NCBI RefSeq assembly: GCF_900141905.1
Contig: NZ_FQZF01000032.1
Span: 1-62,397 of the forward strand
Length of the DNA stretch: 62,397 bases
From: Muricoccus roseus
Lineage (GTDB): Bacteria; Pseudomonadota; Alphaproteobacteria; Acetobacterales; Acetobacteraceae
Reading direction: 5' to 3'
The position numbers and the translations under genes were made by a program. Below, in pieces: positions 1 through 7,965 of the stretch (position 1 is its first letter; every line of letters starts with the position of its first letter). Below the pieces are notes generated by a model. It was not told the origin of the DNA, made no database searches, and saw nothing but the letters and a program-made list of their open reading frames with translations.

Positions 1-2
1 TG

Positions 3-254
3 ACCCAACCCGAACGCGAAACCCTGCTGGAGATCCTGGAAGACCGCCACGGGCGCAGCTCCACCATCGTCACCAGTCAGGTGCCGGTCGAGGAGTGGCA
101 CGCAGTGATCGGCAGCCCAACCCTGGCCGACGCCATCCTGGACCGCCTCGTCCACAACGCCCACCGCATCGAACTCAGCGGCGAAAGCATGCGACGCATC
201 ACCGCCAGACGCGCCACGACCACCGAAACGCTTGACGCCAGAGAGCCTTCCTGA
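3..254 (+). CDS. istB: IstB-like transposition helper ATPase, C-terminal part
   Basis: Partial gene cut by the window edge; 83 residues are visible in frame from position 3. The residues [19 protein letters not shown], followed by [17 protein letters not shown], are the typical AAA+ C-terminal region of IstB, including the sensor-2 area after the strand that carries the T-S-Q motif. IstB is the ATPase partner of the IstA transposase in IS21-family elements. The Walker A and B motifs lie outside the window. It is a different subfamily from the istB at the right-hand end of the window. Confidence 0.85.
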   Translation, partial: TQPERETLLEILEDRHGRSSTIVTSQVPVEEWHAVIGSPTLADAILDRLVHNAHRIELSGESMRRITARRATTTETLDAREPS

Positions 255-279
255 ACGATTAGCCAATCGGCATGAAGCC

Positions 280-335
280 TGCCCACGATGCCGTGGAATT
301 CGTGCCCACGATCGCCTGGAACTGCTGCCCACGAT
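280..335 (+). repeat. Three terminal direct repeats of an IS21-family end
   Basis: The ten-base word TGCCCACGAT occurs at 280-289, 303-312 and 326-335, with an exact period of 23 bp. Multiple transposase-binding repeats at each terminus are known for IS21-family elements, and the last copy is directly followed by CA at the inferred boundary. Confidence 0.75.
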
Positions 336-337
336 CA

Positions 338-769
338 CTAGAATACGCACTACTGGCCTCAGGTGTCAAACTGTTCGAGCTACGCCGTCTGCCCGAAAAC
401 GGTGACGCCGGCGGCGGCCGCGCCGGTCTGTTCGGCAGTGCCACCGCCAGCCTGCATGCCAAGACCTTCGTCGTGGACCGAGAGCGGATCTTCGTGGGCT
501 CGTTCAACTTCGATCCGCGCTCGGCCGAGCTGAACACGGCGCTGGGCTTCGTGATCGATAGCCCGCGCCTAGCCGGTGCCCTGGCGGATGCCTTCGAGGC
601 CAGCATCCCCGAGAGGGCCTACGAGCTGGAACTGGAGGAGGGAGATCAGATCGTCTGGCTCGGCAACAAGCGGGCGGGGTCCCTTCTTGACACGGCCACG
701 GCGGCGACGATCATCGGGAAAGAACGAAAAATCTTCGCTATGCGAGAAATGGAGGAAGTGCAGCCATGA
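338..769 (+). pseudogene. Truncated phospholipase D/cardiolipin synthase-like gene
   Basis: Open from the IS boundary with no start of its own. It contains one clear HKD-type half-site: HAKTFVVDRERIFVGSFNF with D-P-R-S and N-T-A-L-G following, as in the second PLD motif of cardiolipin synthase-like proteins. The first PLD motif and the membrane part are missing because of the IS21 insertion. After about position 640 the residues no longer resemble the usual end of the family (continuing to a stop at 767-769), so the 3' end may also have been replaced. Two HKD sites are needed for activity, so the product is very likely inactive. Confidence 0.7.
687..714 (+). promoter_or_regulatory. Candidate promoter for the citryl-CoA lyase operon
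   Basis: A consensus -35 hexamer TTGACA (687-692) is followed after 16 bp by a weak -10 candidate GATCAT (709-714), about 50 bp ahead of the start at 766. It lies inside the decayed end of the PLD frame. A GGAGGA ribosome-binding site lies just before the start codon. The -10 match is poor, so this is tentative. Confidence 0.3.
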
Positions 770-1578
770 AGATCGGTCCCGATACCCTGCCGATCACGCG
801 CATCTCCGCCTCGAACGCCGAGGCGATCGTGGTGCGCGGCCATGACCTGTCGCGGGAGCTGATCGGCACCGTCTCCTTCACCGACCACATCTGGCTTCTC
901 GTCGTCGGGCGCCTTCCGACGCCGTCTCAGCGCGGGATGCTCGACGCCACCCTCGTCGCCATCGCCGAGCACGGTCTGGCGCCGAGCGTGCAGGCCGCGC
1001 GTATGACGCTCGCCGCCGCGCCGGAGGCGTTGCAGGCCGCGGTGGCGGCGGGCGTGCTCGGCTGCGGCTCGGTGATCCTCGGTGCCGCCGACGCGGCCGG
1101 GCGCCTGTTCGACGAGGTGCTCGCCGCGCGGGGGGGGCATGGAGGGGACCTGGAGGCGGCCGCGCGGACCGTGGCCGGCGGCTACCGCGCCGCACGTCGC
1201 GCCATTCCCGGCTACGGCCATCCCCTGCACAAGCAGCGCGACGCCCGCGCCGAGCGCCTGCTCTCCCTCGCGACGGAGCTGGGCGTCGCCGGCCCCCATG
1301 TCGAGGCGGCCGAGGCGGTGGAGCGGGTATTGCCGGAGGTCGTCGGCAAGGCGCTGACGATGAACGTCTCCGCCGCCATCCCGGCGACCCTGCTGGATGC
1401 CGGCTACCCGCTGCTGGCACTGCGCGGCGTGCCGATCCTGGCGCGCACCGCGAGCCTGGTGGCGCACCTGCTGGAGGAGCAGGAGCAGCCGATCGGCTTC
1501 ACCCTGTATCACGCGGCCACGAAGGCGATCCGCTACGAGGGCAAGGCGCCGGATGGCTTCGTGGCGGAGGAGCTGTGA
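766..1578 (+). CDS. Citryl-CoA lyase / small citrate synthase-family protein
   Basis: A 270-residue citrate synthase-fold protein, much shorter than ordinary citrate synthase (about 430 residues). It has the motif PGYGHPLHKQRDARAERL around residues 145-162, whose histidine matches the catalytic histidine of citrate synthase. Family members of this size are annotated citryl-CoA lyase, which splits (or in reverse forms) a citryl-CoA-type thioester; the true substrate here is unknown. Its stop overlaps the start of the CaiB-type CoA-transferase, so a CoA thioester made by the transferase may be its substrate. A GGAGGA site precedes the ATG. Confidence 0.75.
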   Translation: MKIGPDTLPITRISASNAEAIVVRGHDLSRELIGTVSFTDHIWLLVVGRLPTPSQRGMLDATLVAIAEHGLAPSVQAARMTLAAAPEALQAAVAAGVLGCGSVILGAADAAGRLFDEVLAARGGHGGDLEAAARTVAGGYRAARRAIPGYGHPLHKQRDARAERLLSLATELGVAGPHVEAAEAVERVLPEVVGKALTMNVSAAIPATLLDAGYPLLALRGVPILARTASLVAHLLEEQEQPIGFTLYHAATKAIRYEGKAPDGFVAEEL

Positions 1579-2768
1579 TGCACGAGATCCTCAAAGGGAT
1601 TCGCGTCGTCGAGCAGGGCACCTTCATCACTGGCCCCTGCGCCGCCATGGCGCTCGCCGACCTCGGCGCCGACGTCATCAAGGTGGAGGCGGCCGGTGAC
1701 GGCGACCCCTACCGCGCCTTCGGTGAAGGCCTCTACAGCCCGCATTTCCAGGCCTACAACCGCAACAAGCGCGCCATCTCCCTCAACCTGCGCGAGCCCG
1801 CGGACGAGGCGGTGTTCCGCGAGCTGGCCGGCGGCGCGGACGTGTTCATCCAGAACTTCCGCCCGGGCGCCGCGGCCCGCATGGGCGCGGACCACGCCCG
1901 CCTCTCCGCGCTGAACCCCGGCCTCGTCTACTGCTCCATCAGCGGCTTCGGGCCGGACGGGCCCTATCGCGACCGCCCCAGCTACGATTCCGTCACCCAG
2001 GCGCTGAGCGGCTTCCTCAGCGTGGCGACCGACCCCGCGAGGCCGCGTCTGCTCGGCCCCGCGCTGGCGGACGCCATCACCGGCCTCTACGCCGCCCTCG
2101 GCGTGCTGGGCGCCCTGGTGGAACGCGGCCGCAGCGGGCGCGGGCGCCTGGTGGAGGTTTCCATGCTGGAGGCGATGACGCACTTCGCGATCGAGCCTTT
2201 CACCACCTTCTTCGCGCTCGGCGAGGCGCCGGACGCGCTCGCCCGCCCGCGCCTCGCCCATGCCTGCATCGTCGCCTGCGCCGACGGGCGGCACATCGGC
2301 CTGCACCTCTCCTCGCTCGACAAGTTCTGGCGGGCGCTGGTGGAGGCGTTGGGCGGGGAGCCGCTCTCGGCCGATCCGCGCTTCGCCACGCGGCCCGACC
2401 GCATCCGCAACTACGAGGCGCTGGTCGAGGCGCTGGACGCGCGCTTCGCCGCGCGCACGCGGCCGGAATGGCTGGCGCACCTCGCGACCTTCGACCTGCC
2501 GCATGCGCCGCTGAATTCGGTGGCGGAGGCGGAGGACGACGCGCAGTCGCGGCATCTCGGCCTCGTCGTCCCCGTGGCGGAGCGGCACGAGGGCGCGGAG
2601 CGCGCGATCCGCCCGGCCTTCACCTTCGACGGCGCGCGCGCCCCCTCGGTGCGCGCCGCGCCGCGGGTGGACGAGCACGGCGCCGCCATCCGCCGAGCCC
2701 TGGCCGAGGCACCGGGCCAGTGGCCGGCACGCCCCACCGCGGCGCCGCGGGAGGAGATCCTGTCATGA
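1578..2768 (+). CDS. CaiB/BaiF-family (class III) CoA-transferase
   Basis: About 396 residues, the normal family length. It begins with the characteristic L-K-G-I-R-V-V-E and contains D-L-G-A-D-V-I-K-V-E, N-R-N-K-R and LADAITGLYAALGVL; the aspartate in the last motif matches the catalytic Asp of formyl-CoA transferase. Such enzymes move CoA between carboxylic acids. The ATG overlaps the upstream stop (TGATG); a GTG three bases earlier could also be used. The 3' end overlaps the next gene as ATGA, so the three genes are translationally coupled and probably handle one organic acid. Confidence 0.88.
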   Translation: MHEILKGIRVVEQGTFITGPCAAMALADLGADVIKVEAAGDGDPYRAFGEGLYSPHFQAYNRNKRAISLNLREPADEAVFRELAGGADVFIQNFRPGAAARMGADHARLSALNPGLVYCSISGFGPDGPYRDRPSYDSVTQALSGFLSVATDPARPRLLGPALADAITGLYAALGVLGALVERGRSGRGRLVEVSMLEAMTHFAIEPFTTFFALGEAPDALARPRLAHACIVACADGRHIGLHLSSLDKFWRALVEALGGEPLSADPRFATRPDRIRNYEALVEALDARFAARTRPEWLAHLATFDLPHAPLNSVAEAEDDAQSRHLGLVVPVAERHEGAERAIRPAFTFDGARAPSVRAAPRVDEHGAAIRRALAEAPGQWPARPTAAPREEILS

Positions 2769-3745
2769 CCCCGATTCCACGGCGCGGCCTGCTCGGCGCC
2801 GCCGCGCTCGGTGCCCTGGCCGCGTCCCGCGCCCGCGCGCAGGGCGGCTGGCCCGCGCGGCCCATCCGGCTGGTGGTGCCCTTCGCGGCCGGCACGACCA
2901 CCGACATCCTCTCCCGCCTCCTCTCGCCCTGGCTCGGCCGCGCGCTCGACCAGCCGGTCGTGGTGGACAACCGCAGCGGCGCGGGCGGCAACCTCGGCTC
3001 GGCCATCGTGGCGAAGGCGCCGCCCGATGGTTACACCCTCCTGCTCGGCACCAGCGGCACCCACGGCGTCAACGCCAGCCTCTACGCCGATCCCGGCTTC
3101 GACCCGGTCCGGGACTTCGCGCCGGTCGTGCCCTTCGCGCGCACCACGGCGGTGCTGGCGGTGCGCGCCGGCCTGGCGGCGCACGACCTGCGCGGCCTCG
3201 TCGCGCTCGCGAAGTCGGGTGGGGCGCCGCTGACCTTCGCCTCGGCCGGCAACGGCACCACGGGACACCTGTCCCAGGCGCTGCTGAACCAGCGCGCGGG
3301 GATCAACACCGTGCACATCCCCTATCGCAGTGGGGCCCAGGCGATCGGCGACGTGCTCTCGGGCCGGGTGGATGCGATGTTCTACCACTACCTCGCCCTC
3401 GTCCCGTACTTCCGGGAGGGCACGCTGCGGCCCATCGCCGTCACCTCCGCGCGGCGGACGCCAACCCTGCCGGAGGTCCCGACCATGGCCGAGGCCGGGC
3501 TGGACGACTTCGTCGTGGATGGCTGGTGGGGCCTCTACGCCCCCGCCGGCACGCCCGAGGGGCCGGTGGGGCGCGTCGCCGAGGCGACGAACGCCTTCCT
3601 CGCCGACCCCGCGACCCTGGCGAGCCTGCAGCAGCAGGGCGTCGATCCGATCGGCGGCACGCCGCCCCTCCTCGCGGCGATGACGCGCGAGGAGGTGGTG
3701 AAGTGGCGCGCGGTCATCGCCGCCAGCGGCATCCGGATCGACTGA
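2765..3745 (+). CDS. TctC/Bug-family tripartite tricarboxylate transporter binding protein
   Basis: 326 residues with an R-R twin-arginine-like N-terminus and a hydrophobic leader ending at A-R-A-Q (residues 1-26), so it is exported. Bug-fold hallmarks are visible: R-P-I-R-L-V-V-P-F-A-A-G-T near residue 31, G-A-G-G-N near residue 76, HIPYRSGAQAIGDVLSG in the middle, and LPEVPTMAEAG near the end. These periplasmic proteins bind small carboxylates for TctAB-type permeases. The start overlaps the CoA-transferase stop (ATGA), giving a citryl-CoA lyase, CoA-transferase and binding-protein operon. No tctA or tctB lies in the window. Confidence 0.9.
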   Translation: MTPIPRRGLLGAAALGALAASRARAQGGWPARPIRLVVPFAAGTTTDILSRLLSPWLGRALDQPVVVDNRSGAGGNLGSAIVAKAPPDGYTLLLGTSGTHGVNASLYADPGFDPVRDFAPVVPFARTTAVLAVRAGLAAHDLRGLVALAKSGGAPLTFASAGNGTTGHLSQALLNQRAGINTVHIPYRSGAQAIGDVLSGRVDAMFYHYLALVPYFREGTLRPIAVTSARRTPTLPEVPTMAEAGLDDFVVDGWWGLYAPAGTPEGPVGRVAEATNAFLADPATLASLQQQGVDPIGGTPPLLAAMTREEVVKWRAVIAASGIRID

Positions 3746-3784
3746 GGGCGGGCGGTTCTCGCCTTGATGCGTGTCAACTCCAGG

Positions 3785-3822
3785 GGCCGGGGAGAGAAAT
3801 TTCCCCGGCCTCCTCCTTCCCT
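3785..3822 (+). terminator. Probable transcription terminator
   Basis: Hairpin with a 9-bp GC stem, GGCCGGGGA (3785-3793) with TCCCCGGCC (3802-3810), 40 bp after the binding-protein stop. The following tract is pyrimidine-rich (TCCTCCTTCC) rather than pure T. Nothing else coding is seen between 3746 and 4025. Confidence 0.55.
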
Positions 3823-4025
3823 CTCGGGCTGCCGGGAATATCCTGGAACGACGACGGCGCCGCAGCCTGACGATGCGTTGTGTCGGGAGGCGACCTTCGT
3901 GCGATGGCCGATACTCCCCGGTGCAGGAAACAATCTGACTGGAGAAGCTCGGCAGGAGACCCGGGAGCGCAGGGCTTCCGCCGACCCGCCAGGACAGAGC
4001 CAGCCCGGGCTCGACGCTGAGCCCC

Positions 4026-5018
4026 TTAGTCCTCGGGGCGGAAGCCGGAGGCTTCCACGATCGGCCGCCACTGTTCCTGCTCCCGCCGGAGCCGGGCCGG
4101 GAGCGCCGCCGCGCCTTCGTGTCCCGGGACAAGGCCGAGCCGCAGGATGCCCTCCCGCATCGCCGGCTGCGTGACCGCCTGCGCTACCGCCGCGTCGAGG
4201 GCCGCGACCAGTGACGCCGGGGTGCGCGACGGCACCAGCAGCGCCTGCCAGCCACCAAGGGCGAGGTCAGGCATCCCGGCCTCCACCACGGTCGGAACGT
4301 CGGGCAGGCCGGGCAGGCGTTGCGACATGCCGACCGCCATCACGCGGAGCGGCGTGCTGCCGACCAGCGGCATCAGGCTGGCGAAGGCGCTGACGCTCAT
4401 CGGAATCTGACCGGCAATGACGTCCTGCACGGCGGGCCCGTCGCCGCGATAGGCCACCGCCTGCAAGGGCAGGCCGGCAATCTTACCGAGCTGGATGCCG
4501 AGAAAATGCGGCAGGGTTCCCGGCCCCGGGATGCCGAAGGGAACGGAGGGCCGGTCCTTCGCCCACGCGACGAACTCCCCCAGGGTTTTGGCCGGCGTCG
4601 CGGGGCCGGCCGCAAAACCCATGTAGTACTCGCTGAGCTTGGCCACGGGAGTGAAGTCTCCGAGTGGGTCGTAGCGCAGGCGGTTGCCATAGAGCTGCCC
4701 GAAGAACACGAGCTGGTCGGACGGCGTCAGGACGAGCGTCGTGCCGTCGGGCTCCGCGGTCCGAGCGACCTCCAGCGCCAGCCGGCCGCTTGCGCCCGGG
4801 CGGTTTTCCACCACCACGCTCGGCGCGTAGGTGCCGCGCAGCGCCTCCGCCAGAAGGCGCGCGGCGGCGTCGATCTGTCCGCCGGGCGCGAAACCCACGA
4901 GAATGCGCACATTGCGCGACACGAGCTGCGCGCGGGCCGGGCGCATGGCGGACAGGGCGCCGCCGGCGGCAAGAAGCGCGGCGCGGCGCGCGAGGCGGAA
5001 TTGGGGTGAACCGGACAT
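4026..5018 (-). CDS. TctC/Bug-family substrate-binding protein
   Basis: 330 residues; the start at 5018 was chosen because a strong GGAGGGAGG site lies just upstream and the protein then begins with a signal peptide (arginines, hydrophobic stretch, ending A-R-A-Q). Family marks are F-A-P-G-G after residue 40, NRPGASGRLALEVA, the Y-R-G-D-G-P-A-V-Q-D-V loop and LPDVPTVVEAGMP. It is transcribed away from the GntR gene, sharing a 165-bp divergent control region, and is likely that regulator's target. It is an orphan, without TctA or TctB partners here. Confidence 0.88.
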   Translation of the reverse strand: MSGSPQFRLARRAALLAAGGALSAMRPARAQLVSRNVRILVGFAPGGQIDAAARLLAEALRGTYAPSVVVENRPGASGRLALEVARTAEPDGTTLVLTPSDQLVFFGQLYGNRLRYDPLGDFTPVAKLSEYYMGFAAGPATPAKTLGEFVAWAKDRPSVPFGIPGPGTLPHFLGIQLGKIAGLPLQAVAYRGDGPAVQDVIAGQIPMSVSAFASLMPLVGSTPLRVMAVGMSQRLPGLPDVPTVVEAGMPDLALGGWQALLVPSRTPASLVAALDAAVAQAVTQPAMREGILRLGLVPGHEGAAALPARLRREQEQWRPIVEASGFRPED

Positions 5019-5116
5019 GAAACCTCCCTCCGCGCTTCGCGCGGTTGGCGGGGCGGCCACGCTCGGCTGGTCGCCCGCACGGGAACTAGGGCACAGGACG
5101 CCGCCACACGCAATGC

Positions 5117-5144
5117 CTTTCGAATCTTCTTTGACTTTCGAAAG
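5117..5144. promoter_or_regulatory. Probable GntR operator in a divergent promoter region
   Basis: A perfect 10-bp palindrome CTTTCGAAAG (5135-5144) is preceded by a second CTTTCGAA (5117-5124), 18 bp apart start to start. A TTGACT -35-like hexamer (5131-5136) overlaps the palindrome on the rightward strand. The pair lies between the leftward TctC gene and the rightward GntR gene, a classic place for autoregulation by a dimeric GntR repressor. Binding is inferred. Confidence 0.5.
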
Positions 5145-5183
5145 TTGAGGGGCCAACCTGGATTGCGTTTCCGGAGGGATGGC

Positions 5184-5906
5184 ATGAACGGAGTGGGTGC
5201 GACCAAGCGCCTGGCCGATACGACCCTGATCAGTCAGGCCGTCCAATCGCGCCTGAAGAGCGACATCCTGGATGGCCAGTTCACACCGGGATCCAAACTC
5301 GGCACTGCCATGCTGCAGGAGCGCTACGATTCGAGCGTCGGCACGCTGCGCGAGGCCCTGTCGCACCTTCTCTCCGAGGGGCTGGTGGAGATGTCGGCGG
5401 GGCGCGGCTACCGCGTCGCGCCGGTCTCGCGGGCGGACCTGCTCGACGTCTCCGCCCTCTACATCGAGCTTGAGGAGCGCGCGGTGGTCGATTCCGTCCG
5501 CCACGGCGACGCGGAATGGGAGACGGAGATCGTCGCCAGCTTCCACCGCCTCTCGCGCATCGAGGCGCTGCCGCGGGAGGAACGGATCCGGCGCAGCAGC
5601 GAGTGGTTGGCCTGCCACCGTGCCTTCCACCTTGCCCTCGTCGCCGCCTGCCGCTCCCGCTGGGTGCTGCGCGTCCGGGCCGGGCTTTACGACCACATGG
5701 AGCGCTACCGGCTGATCTCGCAGAAGCACCGGCCGCTCAGCATCCACAAGCGCCGCGAGCACGAGCTGCTCCGCGACGCGGCCCTCGGCCGGCAGGCCGA
5801 GGAGGTGGGCACCCTGCTGCGCCGTCACCTAGCCGAGACGACCGACACGGTGCTGCGTTACGCGCCGCAGTTCATGCCCGAGCCCGGAGAGCCCGGCTCC
5901 GACTGA
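5184..5906 (+). CDS. GntR-family transcriptional regulator (FCD type)
   Basis: 240 residues from the ATG at 5184, which follows a GGAGGG site. An N-terminal winged helix (residues 15-75: SRLKSDILDGQFTPGSKLG, then SVGTLREALSHLLSEGLVE) precedes an all-helical FCD-like ligand domain containing C-H-R-A-F-H-L-A-L and R-R-E-H-E-L-L, where the histidines would bind a metal. FCD regulators sense small carboxylic acids. It sits between a divergent TctC gene and the downstream dioxygenase, hydrolase and dehydrogenase genes, which it probably controls through the CTTTCGAA sites. Confidence 0.9.
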   Translation: MNGVGATKRLADTTLISQAVQSRLKSDILDGQFTPGSKLGTAMLQERYDSSVGTLREALSHLLSEGLVEMSAGRGYRVAPVSRADLLDVSALYIELEERAVVDSVRHGDAEWETEIVASFHRLSRIEALPREERIRRSSEWLACHRAFHLALVAACRSRWVLRVRAGLYDHMERYRLISQKHRPLSIHKRREHELLRDAALGRQAEEVGTLLRRHLAETTDTVLRYAPQFMPEPGEPGSD

Positions 5907-5954
5907 CCCCGGGCCGACGCACCGGGACAAGCAGAGAGAAGAACGAGGAACGTC

Positions 5955-6908
5955 ATGATCGAACCGATCATCAAGGTGAAGGATATCGCCTGGGTCCGGC
6001 TGCGCTCGCCGGACCTGGACGAGGCGGAGAAGTTCCTAAGCGACTTCGGCCTCGTCCGCGTCGAGCGGACGGAGGAGCGGCTGTACATGCGCGGCACCGA
6101 TGCCGCGCACCACATCCACATCACCGAGCGCGGGCCGGCCAAGGTGCTCTCCTCCGCCTTCCTCGCCGATAGCGAGGCGGACCTGCACAAGCTGGCCGCC
6201 GAGGCCGAGGGCGCCTCGGCCGTGGAGCCGATCGACGAGCCGGGCGGCGGGCTCCGCGTGCGGCTGACCGACCACAACGGCTACACGGTCGAGGTGGTGC
6301 ACGGCATTGCCTCCGCAGCAGCGATCCCGGTGCAGCGGGCGGCCTGGAACACCGGCCTCCGTCGCGACCGCAAGGGGGAGTTCACCCGCGTCTCCACCGC
6401 GCCGTCCCGGGTGAAGCGCATCGGCCACGTCGTTTTCAGCACGCCGGACGTGAAGGGCTCGGTGGCGTGGGCGCAGCGCCATCTCGGCTTCGTCGCCTCC
6501 GAGGAGGTGCATGTCGAGGACGACCCGGACGAGCTGCTCGCCAGCTTCAACCGTGCCGACCGGGGCGAGGAGTACGTGGACCACCACATCATGATGTTCG
6601 GCCGCTACCCGCGCGTCGGGCTCAACCACGTCTCCTTCGAGGTGCATGACGTGGACGACGTCTGGGCCGGCCATGAGTGGCTGAAGGGCCAGGGATACCA
6701 GCACTGCTGGGGGATCGGGCGGCACACGCTGGGCAGCCAGATCTTCGACTACTGGAACGACCCCTGGGGACGGCTGCACGAGCACTGGACGGATTCCGAC
6801 CTGCTGAACAGCACGCATCCCTACCGGCTGCTGCCGCGCAGCCAGGGGCTGCGCTCGCAGTGGGGACCCCAGGGGCCACAGGAATTCCGCGACGCCGCCA
6901 GCGAGTAG
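5955..6908 (+). CDS. VOC-family extradiol (catechol 2,3-type) dioxygenase-like protein
   Basis: 317 residues with two vicinal-oxygen-chelate modules (about 10-120 and 155-280). The second module carries the metal triad of type I extradiol dioxygenases: His158 in I-G-H-V-V-F-S, His225 in L-N-H-V-S-F-E-V and Glu276 in G-R-L-H-E-H-W. Such enzymes use Fe(II) and O2 to cleave catechols next to the hydroxyls. Length and the triad fit a ring-cleaving dioxygenase, but the exact substrate cannot be read from sequence. It starts 48 bp after the GntR gene and begins the rightward set. Confidence 0.82.
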   Translation: MIEPIIKVKDIAWVRLRSPDLDEAEKFLSDFGLVRVERTEERLYMRGTDAAHHIHITERGPAKVLSSAFLADSEADLHKLAAEAEGASAVEPIDEPGGGLRVRLTDHNGYTVEVVHGIASAAAIPVQRAAWNTGLRRDRKGEFTRVSTAPSRVKRIGHVVFSTPDVKGSVAWAQRHLGFVASEEVHVEDDPDELLASFNRADRGEEYVDHHIMMFGRYPRVGLNHVSFEVHDVDDVWAGHEWLKGQGYQHCWGIGRHTLGSQIFDYWNDPWGRLHEHWTDSDLLNSTHPYRLLPRSQGLRSQWGPQGPQEFRDAASE

Positions 6909-6961
6909 CGGCGGACACGGGCCGAAGAGCCCGGGCGATGAGGGGAGGAGAGGAGCGGATC

Positions 6962-7924
6962 ATGCGGAGGCGAGACGTGTTCGCGGCCGGGCTGGCGGCC
7001 TGCGCGCTGGGGACGGCGGAGGCGCAGGAGCCGGGGCGGCCGGTCACGATGGTGCACGGCTTCGGGCCGGGCGGCCCCGCGGACGGCGTTGCCCGCCTGC
7101 TGGCCGGTCCCATGGGCGCGGCACTGGGCCAGCCGGTGGTCGTGGACCCGCGGCCGGGCGCGGGCGGCAACATCGCCGCCGCCGCCCTGTCCCGCGCGGT
7201 GCCGGACGGATCGATCCTCGGCCTCGTCACCGGCGGACACGCCGTGACGGCCGCCTTCGGCCGCAGCGGGAACTACGAGCCGGTGGAGGGCTTCGAGCCG
7301 ATCGCGCAGGTCGTGCGCTACGCCTTCGTCCTCGCGGTACGGGCGGACAATCCGGTGGGCGACGTGAAGGGCATGCTGCGCGCGGCAGGGGAGGCATCCG
7401 GCGCCTGGCAGTTCGGCTCAGCCGGCAGCGGCACCACGCAGCAACTGGCGGGCGAATTGCTGAACGCCATGGGGAACGTGCGCATCACTCATGTCCCCTA
7501 TCGCGGCGATGCGGCCAGCATCACGGCCGTGCTGGGCGGCGAGATCCCGCTCGCCATCACCGCCACCAACGTCGCGCTGCCGCTGCAGCAATCCGGCCAG
7601 CTCCGCCTGCTGGCCGTGACCGGCCTGCAGCGCTCCGCGCGGCTGCCGCAGGTGCCCACCGTCGCCGAGGCCGCCCTGCCCGGCTACGATGCCTCCACCT
7701 GGGCCGGGCTGCTGGCCCCGCGCGGCACCCCGCCCGCGGTGGTGGCACGGTTGAACGCCGCCACCAACCAGGCGCTGCGCGATCCCACCCTGCAGGCCCG
7801 GTTGGCGGAGCTGGTGGATGGCGACGTGGTCGGCGGTACTCCGGAGGCCCTGCGGGCGCTGATGGTGAACGAGATCGCCCGCTGGCGGTCCCTGATTCAG
7901 GAACGCGGGATCGCGCCGGACTAG
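6962..7924 (+). CDS. TctC/Bug-family substrate-binding protein
   Basis: 320 residues from the ATG at 6962, behind a GGGGAGGAGAGG purine-rich ribosome site. A short twin-arginine-like signal peptide ends at A-E-A-Q. Bug-fold signatures include RPGAGGNIAAAAL, THVPYRGDAASITAVLGG and LPQVPTVAEAALPGYDAS. It lies between the dioxygenase and the alpha/beta hydrolase in the same direction, so it probably supplies the substrate or a related acid. It is an orphan without membrane subunits. Confidence 0.88.
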   Translation: MRRRDVFAAGLAACALGTAEAQEPGRPVTMVHGFGPGGPADGVARLLAGPMGAALGQPVVVDPRPGAGGNIAAAALSRAVPDGSILGLVTGGHAVTAAFGRSGNYEPVEGFEPIAQVVRYAFVLAVRADNPVGDVKGMLRAAGEASGAWQFGSAGSGTTQQLAGELLNAMGNVRITHVPYRGDAASITAVLGGEIPLAITATNVALPLQQSGQLRLLAVTGLQRSARLPQVPTVAEAALPGYDASTWAGLLAPRGTPPAVVARLNAATNQALRDPTLQARLAELVDGDVVGGTPEALRALMVNEIARWRSLIQERGIAPD

Positions 7925-7965
7925 ACGCCGCGTCACGCCACCCACGACACGTTGAGGAGACGAGA

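Larger units (their letters stand above)
1..337 (+). mobile_element. Right end of an IS21-family element (partial)
   Basis: The element enters from the left edge and contains the last 83 codons of istB followed by about 80 bp of terminal DNA with three transposase-site-like direct repeats. It appears to stop at position 337, where the sequence ends in CA as IS21-family elements do. From 338 onward an unrelated phospholipase D reading frame runs in frame, so the insertion has beheaded that gene. Only the right part is visible; istA would lie outside the window. Confidence 0.75.

Noticed and set aside
2411-4132. A minus-strand open frame of 573 codons
   Set aside because: Antisense to the CoA-transferase and TctC genes; low-complexity arginine-rich residues and no domain.
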